NCBI GenBank assembly: GCA_963822095.1 | Contig: CAWGGS010000001.1 | Span: 68,214 to 132,213, forward strand | DNA from: CAWGGS01 sp963822095 | GTDB lineage: Bacteria > Desulfobacterota > Desulfobulbia > Desulfobulbales > Desulfocapsaceae | DNA: 64,000 nucleotides | Reading direction: 5' to 3' | Shown here: positions 54,575 to 62,676 of the stretch, one piece after another | Position numbering within the stretch: position 1 is the stretch's first letter | How the letters are laid out: each line of letters opens with the position of its first letter | Position numbers and translations under genes: made by a program | Notes under the pieces: generated by a model | What the model was told of the DNA's origin: nothing | The model's database searches: none | Seen by the model: the letters and a program-made list of their open reading frames with translations, nothing else

Positions 54575-54970
54575 GTGGGAAAGCAATTCGATTTTTGGCA
54601 AGATCATTCCGAAACATTTTTGACCATGGCCTATCTCTGGGACAGACGGAAGGCCATGGAACAGCCGGATGGCTGTGGGAGAAAAACAGGGGATTGCGGG
54701 GATAGCATCACTCTGTATCTTCGCATACGTGAGGACATTATCGATCAGGTGACTTTTGAACTTGCGGGCTGCCTCAATACCAACGCCTGTTGCAATGCGT
54801 TGGCCGTTCTCGTCGAAGGCAAAAAGATGGAAGAGTCCTGGGATATTAGCCCACAAGATATTATTGAGTTCCTTGAAACCCTGCCGGTCGATCATCACCA
54901 CTGCGCTGATCTTACTGTGGGCACGTTTTATCTGGCCCTGGCGGATTACAACGAAAAAACAATAATTTGA
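54575..54970 (+). CDS. Soluble IscU/NifU-like scaffold protein, C-terminus altered by a MITE
   Basis: This 131-residue protein has the IscU cluster residues in TGDCGDS (Cys41, Asp43), LAGCLNTNACC (Cys66) and DHHHCADLTVG (Cys110). The start is read as GTG at 54575. The MITE at 54966 enters the penultimate codon and supplies the present stop. Joining the flanks across one target copy restores a frame of about 14 more residues, ending GSFSER. All cluster ligands precede the insertion, so the protein may still work. Confidence 0.75.
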   Translation: MGKQFDFWQDHSETFLTMAYLWDRRKAMEQPDGCGRKTGDCGDSITLYLRIREDIIDQVTFELAGCLNTNACCNALAVLVEGKKMEESWDISPQDIIEFLETLPVDHHHCADLTVGTFYLALADYNEKTII

Positions 54971-55137
54971 TTACCACTAATGTTCAGTTGCTGGTCCGGA
55001 GTGAAAGCTGTTCGTTTCTCGGGACGCCATGAACCCATCCCTGGGGGCTTCGCTGCAGCCATCCAGGCTGCAGAGACCTGAAAAACGGACAGCTCTCACT
55101 CTTTTTTCTTGATAGGCTGCGTTTCAGTGGTAATCAG
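54966..55137. mobile_element. MITE-like element, full copy (172 bp) in the end of a scaffold gene
   Basis: An exact 9-bp target duplication AAACAATAA lies at 54957-54965 and 55138-55146. The ends are TTTGATTACCACT and AGTGGTAATCAG. The core is oriented as in the copy at 50865 (GGGACGCCATGAACCC). Confidence 0.9.
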
Positions 55138-55277
55138 AAACAATAAAAATAACAACGGGCAAAACAAGGGGAAGTTTTTCTGAGAGGTAGCGGTTATCAC
55201 CAATAAAATGGCCAGGTCAGCGCGCATTCCTTTTTTTAGAGAACATCCTGGTAAGATCTCTGGGTAGATGGTGGCAG

Positions 55278-56135
55278 TTATGAATGACGGGGTTGGGTGA
55301 TGATGGAATCCCCGACCTGGCATCCAATATGTTCTGCCACGACCGGACATTTGGCCTTGAGCAAAAAGAAGATTTTCTTGCTGCTCTCAGAAAGGGTTTC
55401 ATAGTTTCCCTGTCCTTTGGCAATGACAAGGTCGGCGGCCTCAAAAACCTCTTTGAAGTTGTTGGTACACTCCTCCAAAATTGTGCCTGGTGCGTCTGAA
55501 CCGTTTTCGACAACGGGCACAAGGTCGGTCATGCCGGTTATGACGGCATCTTCCATTGTGGCATCATTGATAATTGGCTTTCCTCTGACGGCAAAGGTAA
55601 CCCGGTCGATCGGCAGCCTGTTGATAAGCAGCTTGTCGAAAACGATTTCACCTGTGTTGTCACCAAGGTAGAGGATTTTTCCAGCCGAAAGTACGGTGTC
55701 TTCCAATTCATCCACATCTCCGGTCAGGGATTCTGATAGTGTTGCCGCAATTGTATCTTCGATAACCGACTGATCAATGGTGGTATTGACACCGCAATCA
55801 ATGATGTTGCCTGCAATAGCCAGACGGACAGCCGATTCGAAGGGGTTGGCCGATGTCTGTACCATCTCCTGTAATCTGGGATAGAGTGCCAGGGCAAAAC
55901 GGTTAAACTGCTCTTTGACAGACCTGTACGGGTCGTGACTGCCAGCGTGTTTGCGGATGATCCGGTGTATGTGCTGACTCATCGCCGGGGGGCAAAGATC
56001 GAGGTCCATTATGCTGAGCTCTTTCAGTACCTCCCGTAGCACCGAGGCATGGATATTTTTATCAGATGATGCAAGTCTGACGGCGTTAAGGGTCTGCCGA
56101 ACAAAGCAGGGAATGCAGTCATAGGCGGTATTCAT
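55278..56135 (-). CDS. DUF89/ARMT1-like metal-dependent phosphatase
   Basis: This 285-residue protein matches the DUF89 damage-control phosphatase family: N-terminal CIPCFVRQTLNAVR, the metal-binding LGDNTGEIVFDKLLI, and ADLVIAKGQGNYETLSE. Eukaryotic and archaeal relatives dephosphorylate reactive sugar phosphates. It is coupled by a four-base overlap to the DUF166 gene, suggesting a joint role. It is the last gene of a long leftward set. Confidence 0.88.
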   Translation of the reverse strand: MNTAYDCIPCFVRQTLNAVRLASSDKNIHASVLREVLKELSIMDLDLCPPAMSQHIHRIIRKHAGSHDPYRSVKEQFNRFALALYPRLQEMVQTSANPFESAVRLAIAGNIIDCGVNTTIDQSVIEDTIAATLSESLTGDVDELEDTVLSAGKILYLGDNTGEIVFDKLLINRLPIDRVTFAVRGKPIINDATMEDAVITGMTDLVPVVENGSDAPGTILEECTNNFKEVFEAADLVIAKGQGNYETLSESSKKIFFLLKAKCPVVAEHIGCQVGDSIITQPRHS

Positions 56136-56779
56136 TTTTTATCAAGCGCCTTTTGAAGTGCCGCCGTGTGGAAGTTTGAGGCCAGGTGAACCGGACTTTT
56201 TCCATATATCGGGTCCCAGTCCGATGGATCGGCGGTGCAGCCGAACTGTGTTTCGAGTCCGATTTTTTGAAGTGCCTCCTCAATTTCAAGGCCTTGTATC
56301 TTTTCAGCAGCTAGCCAGGTAACACCGCACGGCGCTCCGCGTAAAACTTTGATTTCAGTTATGATATTGTCTTTAACGACAACCTCAAATTCCGGTGCGC
56401 CAAAAAGCTTGCCATATTCACCCAGGTTGTCGTGACGGGGGAGTGCGCAACAGATGGGGGGGGAATATGTCCAGTCGTTTTGTATCTTTTTTCGTGTGGC
56501 GACTTCAGGGATTCCTTTGTTTTTACACAGGCGTGCAAGGTCATAGGAGAGATCCGGATGCTTGAGATAATCCAAAACCATATCCGCCTCAATGTCTGAC
56601 GGCAGAAACTCGGTTGCATCGTCTATAACAGAAGGAAGTGGAATATCAATTTCTATCTTTTTGAGACAAAAGCGGTCTTTGCCGATTTTTTCAATGCCTC
56701 GAATCTTGCTTTCGCCTTTTCCGTTCTGCTGAAAGACCAGCAGCGTCTGAGGCCGGTCGTTATGTCGTGAACTTTTCAT
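56132..56779 (-). CDS. DUF166-family protein
   Basis: About 215 residues from ATG 56779, preceded by GGAGAAAC; a longer start at 56860 is less likely. TLLVFQQNGKGESKIRGIEK opens the protein. NDWTYSPPICCALPRHDNLGEYGKLFG and VLRGAPCGVTWLAAEKIQG contain conserved cysteines typical of DUF166, a family best known from methanogens and sulfate reducers. Function is unproven. The CC and APCG motifs suggest a metal or cofactor site. Confidence 0.75.
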   Translation of the reverse strand: MKSSRHNDRPQTLLVFQQNGKGESKIRGIEKIGKDRFCLKKIEIDIPLPSVIDDATEFLPSDIEADMVLDYLKHPDLSYDLARLCKNKGIPEVATRKKIQNDWTYSPPICCALPRHDNLGEYGKLFGAPEFEVVVKDNIITEIKVLRGAPCGVTWLAAEKIQGLEIEEALQKIGLETQFGCTADPSDWDPIYGKSPVHLASNFHTAALQKALDKK

Positions 56780-56905
56780 GCGGTCTTTGTTTCTCCTTGT
56801 CGTGCAATGATTCCTTTCTACCATGCTGTGCAGAATTTTGGTTGATCTTGTCTTGAGCACTATAATCGAAAAAATTATTTGTTGTTATAGAAGTTGTTGT
56901 TTTTT

Positions 56906-57078
56906 TCTGATTACCATTACTGTTCAGCAACTAATCCAGGGTGTGAGCTGTTCGTTTCTCGGGTCTCTGTAGCTTGGACGGATGCAGAGAAGCCCCCAGG
57001 GATGGGTTTATGGCGTCCCGCGAAACGAACAGCTCACACCCCTTCCTTTCCGATAGGCTGAGTTTCAGTGGTAATCAG
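56906..57078. mobile_element. MITE-like element, full copy (173 bp) with inverted core
   Basis: Ends CTGATTACCATT and AGTGGTAATCAG are in the same orientation as the other copies. The core between the arms GTGAGCTGTTCGTTTC and GAAACGAACAGCTCAC is reverse-complemented: GGGTTTATGGCGTCCC here, GGGACGCCATAAACCC at 50865. The flanks are T-rich and match at about 7 of 9 positions. It separates DUF1638 from DUF166 in the middle of the leftward gene set. Confidence 0.85.
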
Positions 57079-57091
57079 ATTTTTTTTTTGG

Positions 57092-57745
57092 TTAGATAAT
57101 GAGTGCTTTTGCCGCTTTTTCCAGGAGATGTTTGAATCGGTCAAGGGTTATTGTGTGGGGCGTCAGTGTGATCCCCATCCAATCCGCATAGTTGAGGAAT
57201 TCTTCCGGTGTTTCCTCCATGAACTTGTCCATGAAGCCGATGCCGTCAAGGACGATGGCACCACCGGTATGACGGGGGAAGTTTTCGTTTGCCAGGGCCT
57301 TATCCCAGCCCTTAAAGACCTGAGATTTGAATTTTATCCATCCCGGTGTCATCCACCAAACGGGTTCGCCTTCGGCAATTTCCCTGGCAATTTTGTCTCT
57401 TTCTTTTTCGCTGGCAAGCATATCCATACAGTGCGTGGCATCGAGCCGTGTAATGTTTGAGCCCAATTCTTCTAGGATGGTGTGCATTTTCCGCGTGGGC
57501 TGTTCGGTATTTACATAGCAGAATTTCCCGCCGTAGATGACAATGATCTTCTCGTGCTGCGTTTTTTGCTTTTCGATCTCCTGGATGAGTTGCTTCTCCA
57601 GTTCCCGGCAGTCCTGATGCAGACCCGGGGTGGTGAAGTGGAGGGATGCTGTGCCCAGGAAACCTTCTTTTTGGAGATGGTTGAGTTCAAGACTCATTGT
57701 ACCGCAGGCGATAATTGCTGTATCGTTGAATGAAACATTTTCCAT
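57092..57745 (-). CDS. DUF1638 protein
   Basis: 217 residues from ATG 57745 (MENVSFNDTAIIACGTMSLE). It matches DUF1638 through LHFTTPGLHQDCRELEKQL, KIIVIYGGKFCYVN and TRLDATHCMDMLAS, followed by FWWMTPGW-like VWWMTPGWIKF. DUF1638 genes frequently sit beside corrinoid methyltransferase genes. Conserved Cys and His residues suggest metal or cobamide handling. Function is unproven. Confidence 0.78.
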   Translation of the reverse strand: MENVSFNDTAIIACGTMSLELNHLQKEGFLGTASLHFTTPGLHQDCRELEKQLIQEIEKQKTQHEKIIVIYGGKFCYVNTEQPTRKMHTILEELGSNITRLDATHCMDMLASEKERDKIAREIAEGEPVWWMTPGWIKFKSQVFKGWDKALANENFPRHTGGAIVLDGIGFMDKFMEETPEEFLNYADWMGITLTPHTITLDRFKHLLEKAAKALII

Positions 57746-57825
57746 GATTTTTCTCACTGTATGCCATGGTGAATAGTCAAAAATCAGTTTAGTACCGGTA
57801 TCTTGTTTTTAGAAATGGATTTCGG

Positions 57826-58320
57826 CTATGTCAGACGGATTTTGGTCAAAATGCCTTCAAACTCTTTTTTAAGACTGTCAATATCATTTGTATCCGGGTG
57901 GCCGTTTGCCAGGGGGGCATCATTGATCCATGGTGGAGGCGGGTTCATTGTTTTTGCTTTTTCAATGAGCTTGGGATTGACCTCGCCCTGGCAATGAAAA
58001 AAACCGACCACCTCTGATGAAGTGGCAAGTGTTTTTGCTATCGCCATGCCGTTTGCGGCATGATCGGAATTATTGGTTGCTCCATGGGTTGCAAACAGGA
58101 AGACCTTTCCCGGGACGCATGTGGAAAGAAACGTGGCCGATTGAGGATCCGGTTTTCCCGCCTGGAACCAGAAGCCGACACATATCAGGTCATAGCCATG
58201 TGTGTCCGGATTTTCATCCACTGTTGTGAAGGTGTTTTCGCCAGGCAGGATATCCCGGAGAGTCTCGGCGAGTACTTTTGTATTTCCTGATTTGCTGGAA
58301 TAGACAATCAATGATTTCAT
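57826..58320 (-). CDS. Flavodoxin-family protein
   Basis: 164 residues opening with SLIVYSSKSGNTKVLAETL, the FMN phosphate-binding loop. VGFWFQAGKPDP and LFATHGATNNSDHA form the flavin ring-binding loops. It is likely an electron carrier linked to the Qmo-like complex upstream. The C-terminal ADDITION PPPPWINDAPLANGHPD resembles a short extension seen in anaerobe flavodoxins. Confidence 0.85.
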   Translation of the reverse strand: MKSLIVYSSKSGNTKVLAETLRDILPGENTFTTVDENPDTHGYDLICVGFWFQAGKPDPQSATFLSTCVPGKVFLFATHGATNNSDHAANGMAIAKTLATSSEVVGFFHCQGEVNPKLIEKAKTMNPPPPWINDAPLANGHPDTNDIDSLKKEFEGILTKIRLT

Positions 58321-58479
58321 AAAATATCTCCTTTCATGTTGAGAATAATTTAAGGCGAGAAGCCCTTATTTTTAGAAGAGCATCAATATGGTATCAATGA
58401 CTTGATCGGTGCACGAAGTTGGGTGGGGTATGGCCTGGCAGGGATGTTTTCTGTCGGGATTTGCAGCGTGGCACCCCTT

Positions 58480-59037
58480 TTAGATAAAGAGAGAAACTTT
58501 GCTCTTTCCCGCTTCCTGCAGGAATTTTGCAACGCCAGCCTTAGTGATATTGGGATAATCAATCAATTCTTCTTTTTGAAATCCCATCAAATTCATGGAC
58601 ATTTCGCAGATCACGATTTCCACGCCGTAATCGGCTGCGGTTTTCATGAGGTCAGGAAGAGACATGACGCCTTTTTTACGCATCAGATGCTGTATCATCC
58701 TTGTGCCCAGACCGGCCATGTTCATTTTGGAAAGCTTTAACCGATCAGCTCCCTTGGGCAGCATCCCTCCGAAGGCCTTGGCCAGCAGTTCGGCCTTCTC
58801 GACGTGCTTCTCAGTGTCGCGCAGGGCGGTAATCCCCCAGAAGGTAAAAAACATGACCACCCGTTCATACATGGCAGCTGCTCCGACGGCGATAATGAAG
58901 GCCGCCAGCAGGTGGTCCAGATCGCCGCTGAAGACCACCATGCTCAACTGATCATCAGGGATATTTTGTTGTAAAAGCTCTATCTGTTCTTCAAGTTCTT
59001 TTAAGCGTGTTTCCAGCTCTTCTATTTTCGTATTCAT
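58480..59037 (-). CDS. DsrE/DsrF-like (DsrE2-type) sulfur-relay protein
   Basis: About 185 residues from ATG 59037. An N-terminal coiled coil (IEELETRLKELEEQIELL) precedes a DsrE-fold domain with LDHLLAAFIIAVGAAAMYERVVMF, FFTFWGITALRD and GVEIVICEMSMNLMG. The Cys in IVICEMS is at the persulfide-carrying position of DsrE2 and related proteins. DsrE proteins pass sulfane sulfur; DsrE2 homologues are often beside Hdr-like complexes. This fits its place after the QmoC-like gene. Confidence 0.85.
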   Translation of the reverse strand: MNTKIEELETRLKELEEQIELLQQNIPDDQLSMVVFSGDLDHLLAAFIIAVGAAAMYERVVMFFTFWGITALRDTEKHVEKAELLAKAFGGMLPKGADRLKLSKMNMAGLGTRMIQHLMRKKGVMSLPDLMKTAADYGVEIVICEMSMNLMGFQKEELIDYPNITKAGVAKFLQEAGKSKVSLFI

Positions 59038-59134
59038 ACTATTTCCATTTTGGGCAGGGGGTATTCTTCCATGACACTCCGACAGATTAAGCAGACAAGA
59101 CAATTTTACTCTTCATCTTGTCTGCAACATGTGC

Positions 59135-60280
59135 CTATGCCATGGCTCGTTCCTTGACCCGCATCAGATACAGGGCCAGCGGACGGTAGAGCAGATGCGC
59201 CCATTTGGCGAAGGGGACTTCCAACACCAGCATGGGGATTGCGATCATCATATGGATGACGTAGATCGTGTAGGTGGAAAGCGGCATTTCCAGTAAGCGT
59301 GTGAAGTGAATCAGAATGCCGGTGAAGGTGGTCAGCCAGAGAAGGATCAGGAATGCCCAGTCGGAGGAGTGGGAATATTTATAGACGGTTTTAGCCTTTT
59401 GCAGCCGGCCCCACATGGCATAGCTCGTCCCGTAGAGGATGGCAAAGGTGGCGTAATAGCCCAAGAGCCGAACGGGGTTCCAGAGGGGCAGTATCTCATC
59501 TCGCTGGAACCAGCGGAGGAAAACCACCACCAGGATAAAAATTGTAGAGTAGCCACTCATGATCAACAGGTGGGCAATCCATTGCATCCGTTGTTCTTTG
59601 CTGCCGCAGCCTTTGAATTTTTTCTGGGTCAGAAAATGGGTGAGGAGAACGTTAAGCTCACTGAAATAGAGACCCACTGGGATGCCGTTCCATTTCTTCC
59701 CTTCTTTTGCCTCTGTTCCTTGATACTGGTCGGGATTTCCTAATATTGCCCTGGTCATGAACCGTGCATTGGTCAGGAGAAAGAAGGAGAGGACTGCCAA
59801 CATGAGAAGGTCTAAAATTTCGATCACATGGCTGGAAGCAAATTGGTTGAGTGCTACCCGGTCGGTAATAATCGGTCCGTGGAAGACGTAGAAGCCGAGT
59901 CCTACCAGAAGTGCGACACATAGAATTGATAAAATTTCGAAGGTCTTAGATGTATAAAAAAGCCGTGAGATACCGAATCGGTCATAGCGTCCCGTCAGAT
60001 ACCGCCTGAGTCCCATCATCACCTCGCCGGGATTGGCGTCGCGCGGGCAGGTCTCCGAACATTCACCGCAGTAGTAGCAGAGCCAGGGCTCCGGGCTGTG
60101 CAGCAGCTTGTCGGCGGCTCCTATCTGCAGGTAGCGGATGACCTTGCGGGGGAAGGGGGTTGTTTCGGTTGACAGAGAACATACTGCCGTACAGTTTCCG
60201 CAGTTAAAGCAGGTTGCGGCATCTTCGACGCCGTATTTTTTTAACTGTACCAAGAGACCGGGATCAATTGATGTAGCCAT
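59135..60280 (-). CDS. QmoC-like membrane subunit (HdrC plus cytochrome b/HdrE fusion)
   Basis: This 381-residue protein has two N-terminal [4Fe-4S] motifs, CFNCGNCTAVCSLSTETTPFP and CYYCGECSETCPRDANPGE. About six membrane helices of the NarI/HdrE cytochrome b type follow, with His residues for heme b. It should pass electrons between the quinone pool and the cytoplasmic FAD subunits. The architecture is that of QmoC, but the partner subunits differ from the standard Qmo complex, so I call it Qmo-like. Confidence 0.88.
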   Translation of the reverse strand: MATSIDPGLLVQLKKYGVEDAATCFNCGNCTAVCSLSTETTPFPRKVIRYLQIGAADKLLHSPEPWLCYYCGECSETCPRDANPGEVMMGLRRYLTGRYDRFGISRLFYTSKTFEILSILCVALLVGLGFYVFHGPIITDRVALNQFASSHVIEILDLLMLAVLSFFLLTNARFMTRAILGNPDQYQGTEAKEGKKWNGIPVGLYFSELNVLLTHFLTQKKFKGCGSKEQRMQWIAHLLIMSGYSTIFILVVVFLRWFQRDEILPLWNPVRLLGYYATFAILYGTSYAMWGRLQKAKTVYKYSHSSDWAFLILLWLTTFTGILIHFTRLLEMPLSTYTIYVIHMMIAIPMLVLEVPFAKWAHLLYRPLALYLMRVKERAMA

Positions 60281-60379
60281 GATTTTCTCCGAGAGTTCAG
60301 GTGTACCGTATCTGTCTGTGTTTTTCCGGAAGTTTTGCTGCCGTCAGAGACAAGTATTATCAGGTTGCCTGAATATTTT

Positions 60380-60670
60380 TTATTTGACCAATTGATAGGT
60401 GAAATAGTCACCGTCTTTGGAACTTTCTCCAATGATGCCGTACTTTTTCAGGGTAGAGACATAGATGAGGACGGTATCCGTTTCCATGGACAGAGCCTGG
60501 GCAAGATCCGGGATGGTTCTACTGCCTTGGTCTAAGGCATCACGAATTGACTTGATTATCCTGTTTTGGTCCTTCAGGTTCTCCCGAACACGATCTATGC
60601 TTTCCTTTCGCTCCTGGCGCAGGGTCTTAAGATCCATTGACGCCAGGTATTCTTTCTTTTTATCGTCCAT
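60380..60670 (-). CDS. Small coiled-coil winged-helix protein inside the Qmo-like operon
   Basis: 96 residues: a charged coiled coil (residues 10-45, KTLRQERKESIDRVRENLKD) followed by a winged helix-turn-helix (RTIPDLAQALSMETDTVLIYVSTLKKYGII). Similar domains occur in transcription factors and in some complex-associated proteins. It lies between the QmoB-like and QmoC-like genes, so it may be a regulator of, or an accessory to, the complex. Confidence 0.7.
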   Translation of the reverse strand: MDDKKKEYLASMDLKTLRQERKESIDRVRENLKDQNRIIKSIRDALDQGSRTIPDLAQALSMETDTVLIYVSTLKKYGIIGESSKDGDYFTYQLVK

Positions 60671-60756
60671 TTTTCTCTCTCAGTAACTAGAATTGTAAGT
60701 ATTCACAGTACTCCAGGTAAGCGAGGACTCCGGATGGAATGCTGCTGTATACTTAC

Positions 60757-62625
60757 CTAGAATGTAACAATGGCATCGACCATGTCTTCATATTGTCTGA
60801 GTGTCCAGCCCTGCACGTCGATGGCGTTCTCCGGACAGACCGCAACGCACATGCCGCAACCGGTGCACAAAGCCGGGTTGACCTCTGCCTTGCCGTTTTC
60901 TTCCATTTTGATGGCCTTTTCCGGACATTCGGTGATGCACTCACCTCTTCCCGTGCATTTTTCTGTATCAACTTTTGCCACAAAAGGATCAAGCTCGACA
61001 TACCCCTTGCCCAGGATGGCTGCCGCCTTGGCCGCGGCGGCCTGGGCGGCATTGCAAGCCTCATTGATGTCCATGGGGGCCTGGCAGGTCCCGGCCAGCA
61101 GGATGCCGCCGTTGGCCATTTCCACCGGTCGCAGTTTGGGGTGAACTTCCTGGAGAAATTTATCCGATCCGACAGGGAGCTTCATCATCTGGGCAAGAGT
61201 ATTGATGTTTGCCGCTTGCATACCTGTGGCCAGCACAACCAGATCCACTCCGGCCTCGACTTCCTCATTAAAGGTCAGGGTGTCCCGGACCTTTACCTGG
61301 AGTGGAAATTCGCCGGAAATCCTTGTAATAATGGGTGAACTTTCAGGTTCATAACGAAAGAACAGGACATTCTTGGCCGCTGCCCGGTCATAATAGTCTT
61401 CCTGATTATGACCATAGGTACGGATATCCCGATAGAAATCAAGGACCTGTGTGTCGGGAAAGCGTTCCCGGATTTCGAGGGCGGCCTGCAGGGTTGCAGT
61501 GCAACAGGTTCTTGAACAGTATTCGTTCATGTAGTCATTCTCATCGGCCTCGTGAATACCTGGAATCTGACGACTGCCCACACAATGGATCATGGCGACC
61601 CTTCTCACGGGCCGACCGTTTACCGTCAAAATTTTGGAGCCGGTTCTATTCTCCGCCATTAACTTGATCAGGCGGCGCAGGGTGATAACCTCTTCATTAT
61701 CTCTATAGCCGAACTCCCCCTGTTTGGGTTGATAGAGTTCAAAACCGGTGGCAAAGATGAGGACGCCTGTGGTAAGGGACATCTCTTCATCAACAGCTGG
61801 AGATTCGGGATAAAAACCGGCAAAGGAATGGTACGTGCCGGGACCGGTCCCTTTCGTTGTTTCCCTGATCTTCTGCCTTTCTTCGTCCTTTGGTGCCCGG
61901 CGGCTGACCCGGACCTTGAAGTTGCCTATATATCCTTCAAATCCGGTAAGCTCCGCACAGGAGTATACGGTGATATTCGGATCTTTCATGGCTGCTGAGA
62001 CAAGATAATTGATGAGATCTCCCGCCTTATCTCCGGTCGGGAAGACCTTGTCCAGCTGGCTTGCATTGCCTCCGAGAAAAGGGGATTTTTCAATCAGAGT
62101 CACTTTGATTCCATTTTTGGCCAGATCTACCGCTGCCCGCAAGCCGGCGATGCCCCCGCCGATAACGGTCGCATGATGTGTGGCGTCCACCCTGATCGGT
62201 TCGAGGGGGGAAAGGTTCCGGGCCTTGGCAATGGCTGCAGCGACCAGGGTGATTGCTTTGGAGGTTGCTGGATCGCCATGATGAACCCAGGAATCCTGTT
62301 CCCTGATATTGGCGTGCTCGTAGAGGAAAGGGTTCATTTCCGCCCGGGTGATGGCGCCGCGAAATGTCAGCTCATGAAGGCTGGGGGCGCAGGAGGCGAC
62401 CACCACGCGGTTGATGCTGTTTTTTTTGATATCTTCCTGGATCAGTTCCTGGCCGGGGTCGGAACACATAAACATGTTAGTCTGCGAGACCTCGACTCCT
62501 TGTATATTCTTAACGGCTGCAGCGACCTTTTCCACATCAACATGATCGGAAATATTCCCACCACAGTGACAGATATAGACGCCGATTCTTGGTTCTTCCG
62601 GCTGGTTTTTTGGTATCTCAGACAT
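60757..62625 (-). CDS. HdrA/QmoB-like FAD iron-sulfur subunit
   Basis: This 622-residue HdrA-family protein has an N-terminal cysteine motif (YICHCGGNISDHVDVEKV, then MCSDPGQELI) and the FAD dinucleotide fold ATVIGGGIAGLRAAVDLA. EYCSRTCCTATLQAALEIR is the cluster-rich motif. Two C-terminal ferredoxin sites read CTGRGECITECPEKAI and CTGCGMCVAVCPENAI. Unlike canonical QmoB, it has no MvhD/FrhD-like C-terminal domain. It probably forms a complex with the QmoA-like and QmoC-like products. Confidence 0.88.
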   Translation of the reverse strand: MSEIPKNQPEEPRIGVYICHCGGNISDHVDVEKVAAAVKNIQGVEVSQTNMFMCSDPGQELIQEDIKKNSINRVVVASCAPSLHELTFRGAITRAEMNPFLYEHANIREQDSWVHHGDPATSKAITLVAAAIAKARNLSPLEPIRVDATHHATVIGGGIAGLRAAVDLAKNGIKVTLIEKSPFLGGNASQLDKVFPTGDKAGDLINYLVSAAMKDPNITVYSCAELTGFEGYIGNFKVRVSRRAPKDEERQKIRETTKGTGPGTYHSFAGFYPESPAVDEEMSLTTGVLIFATGFELYQPKQGEFGYRDNEEVITLRRLIKLMAENRTGSKILTVNGRPVRRVAMIHCVGSRQIPGIHEADENDYMNEYCSRTCCTATLQAALEIRERFPDTQVLDFYRDIRTYGHNQEDYYDRAAAKNVLFFRYEPESSPIITRISGEFPLQVKVRDTLTFNEEVEAGVDLVVLATGMQAANINTLAQMMKLPVGSDKFLQEVHPKLRPVEMANGGILLAGTCQAPMDINEACNAAQAAAAKAAAILGKGYVELDPFVAKVDTEKCTGRGECITECPEKAIKMEENGKAEVNPALCTGCGMCVAVCPENAIDVQGWTLRQYEDMVDAIVTF

Positions 62626-62676
62626 ACGTTTATCTCCGTTTCCTGCAATAGAACGAGCTGTTCTCTGATGATTTTC

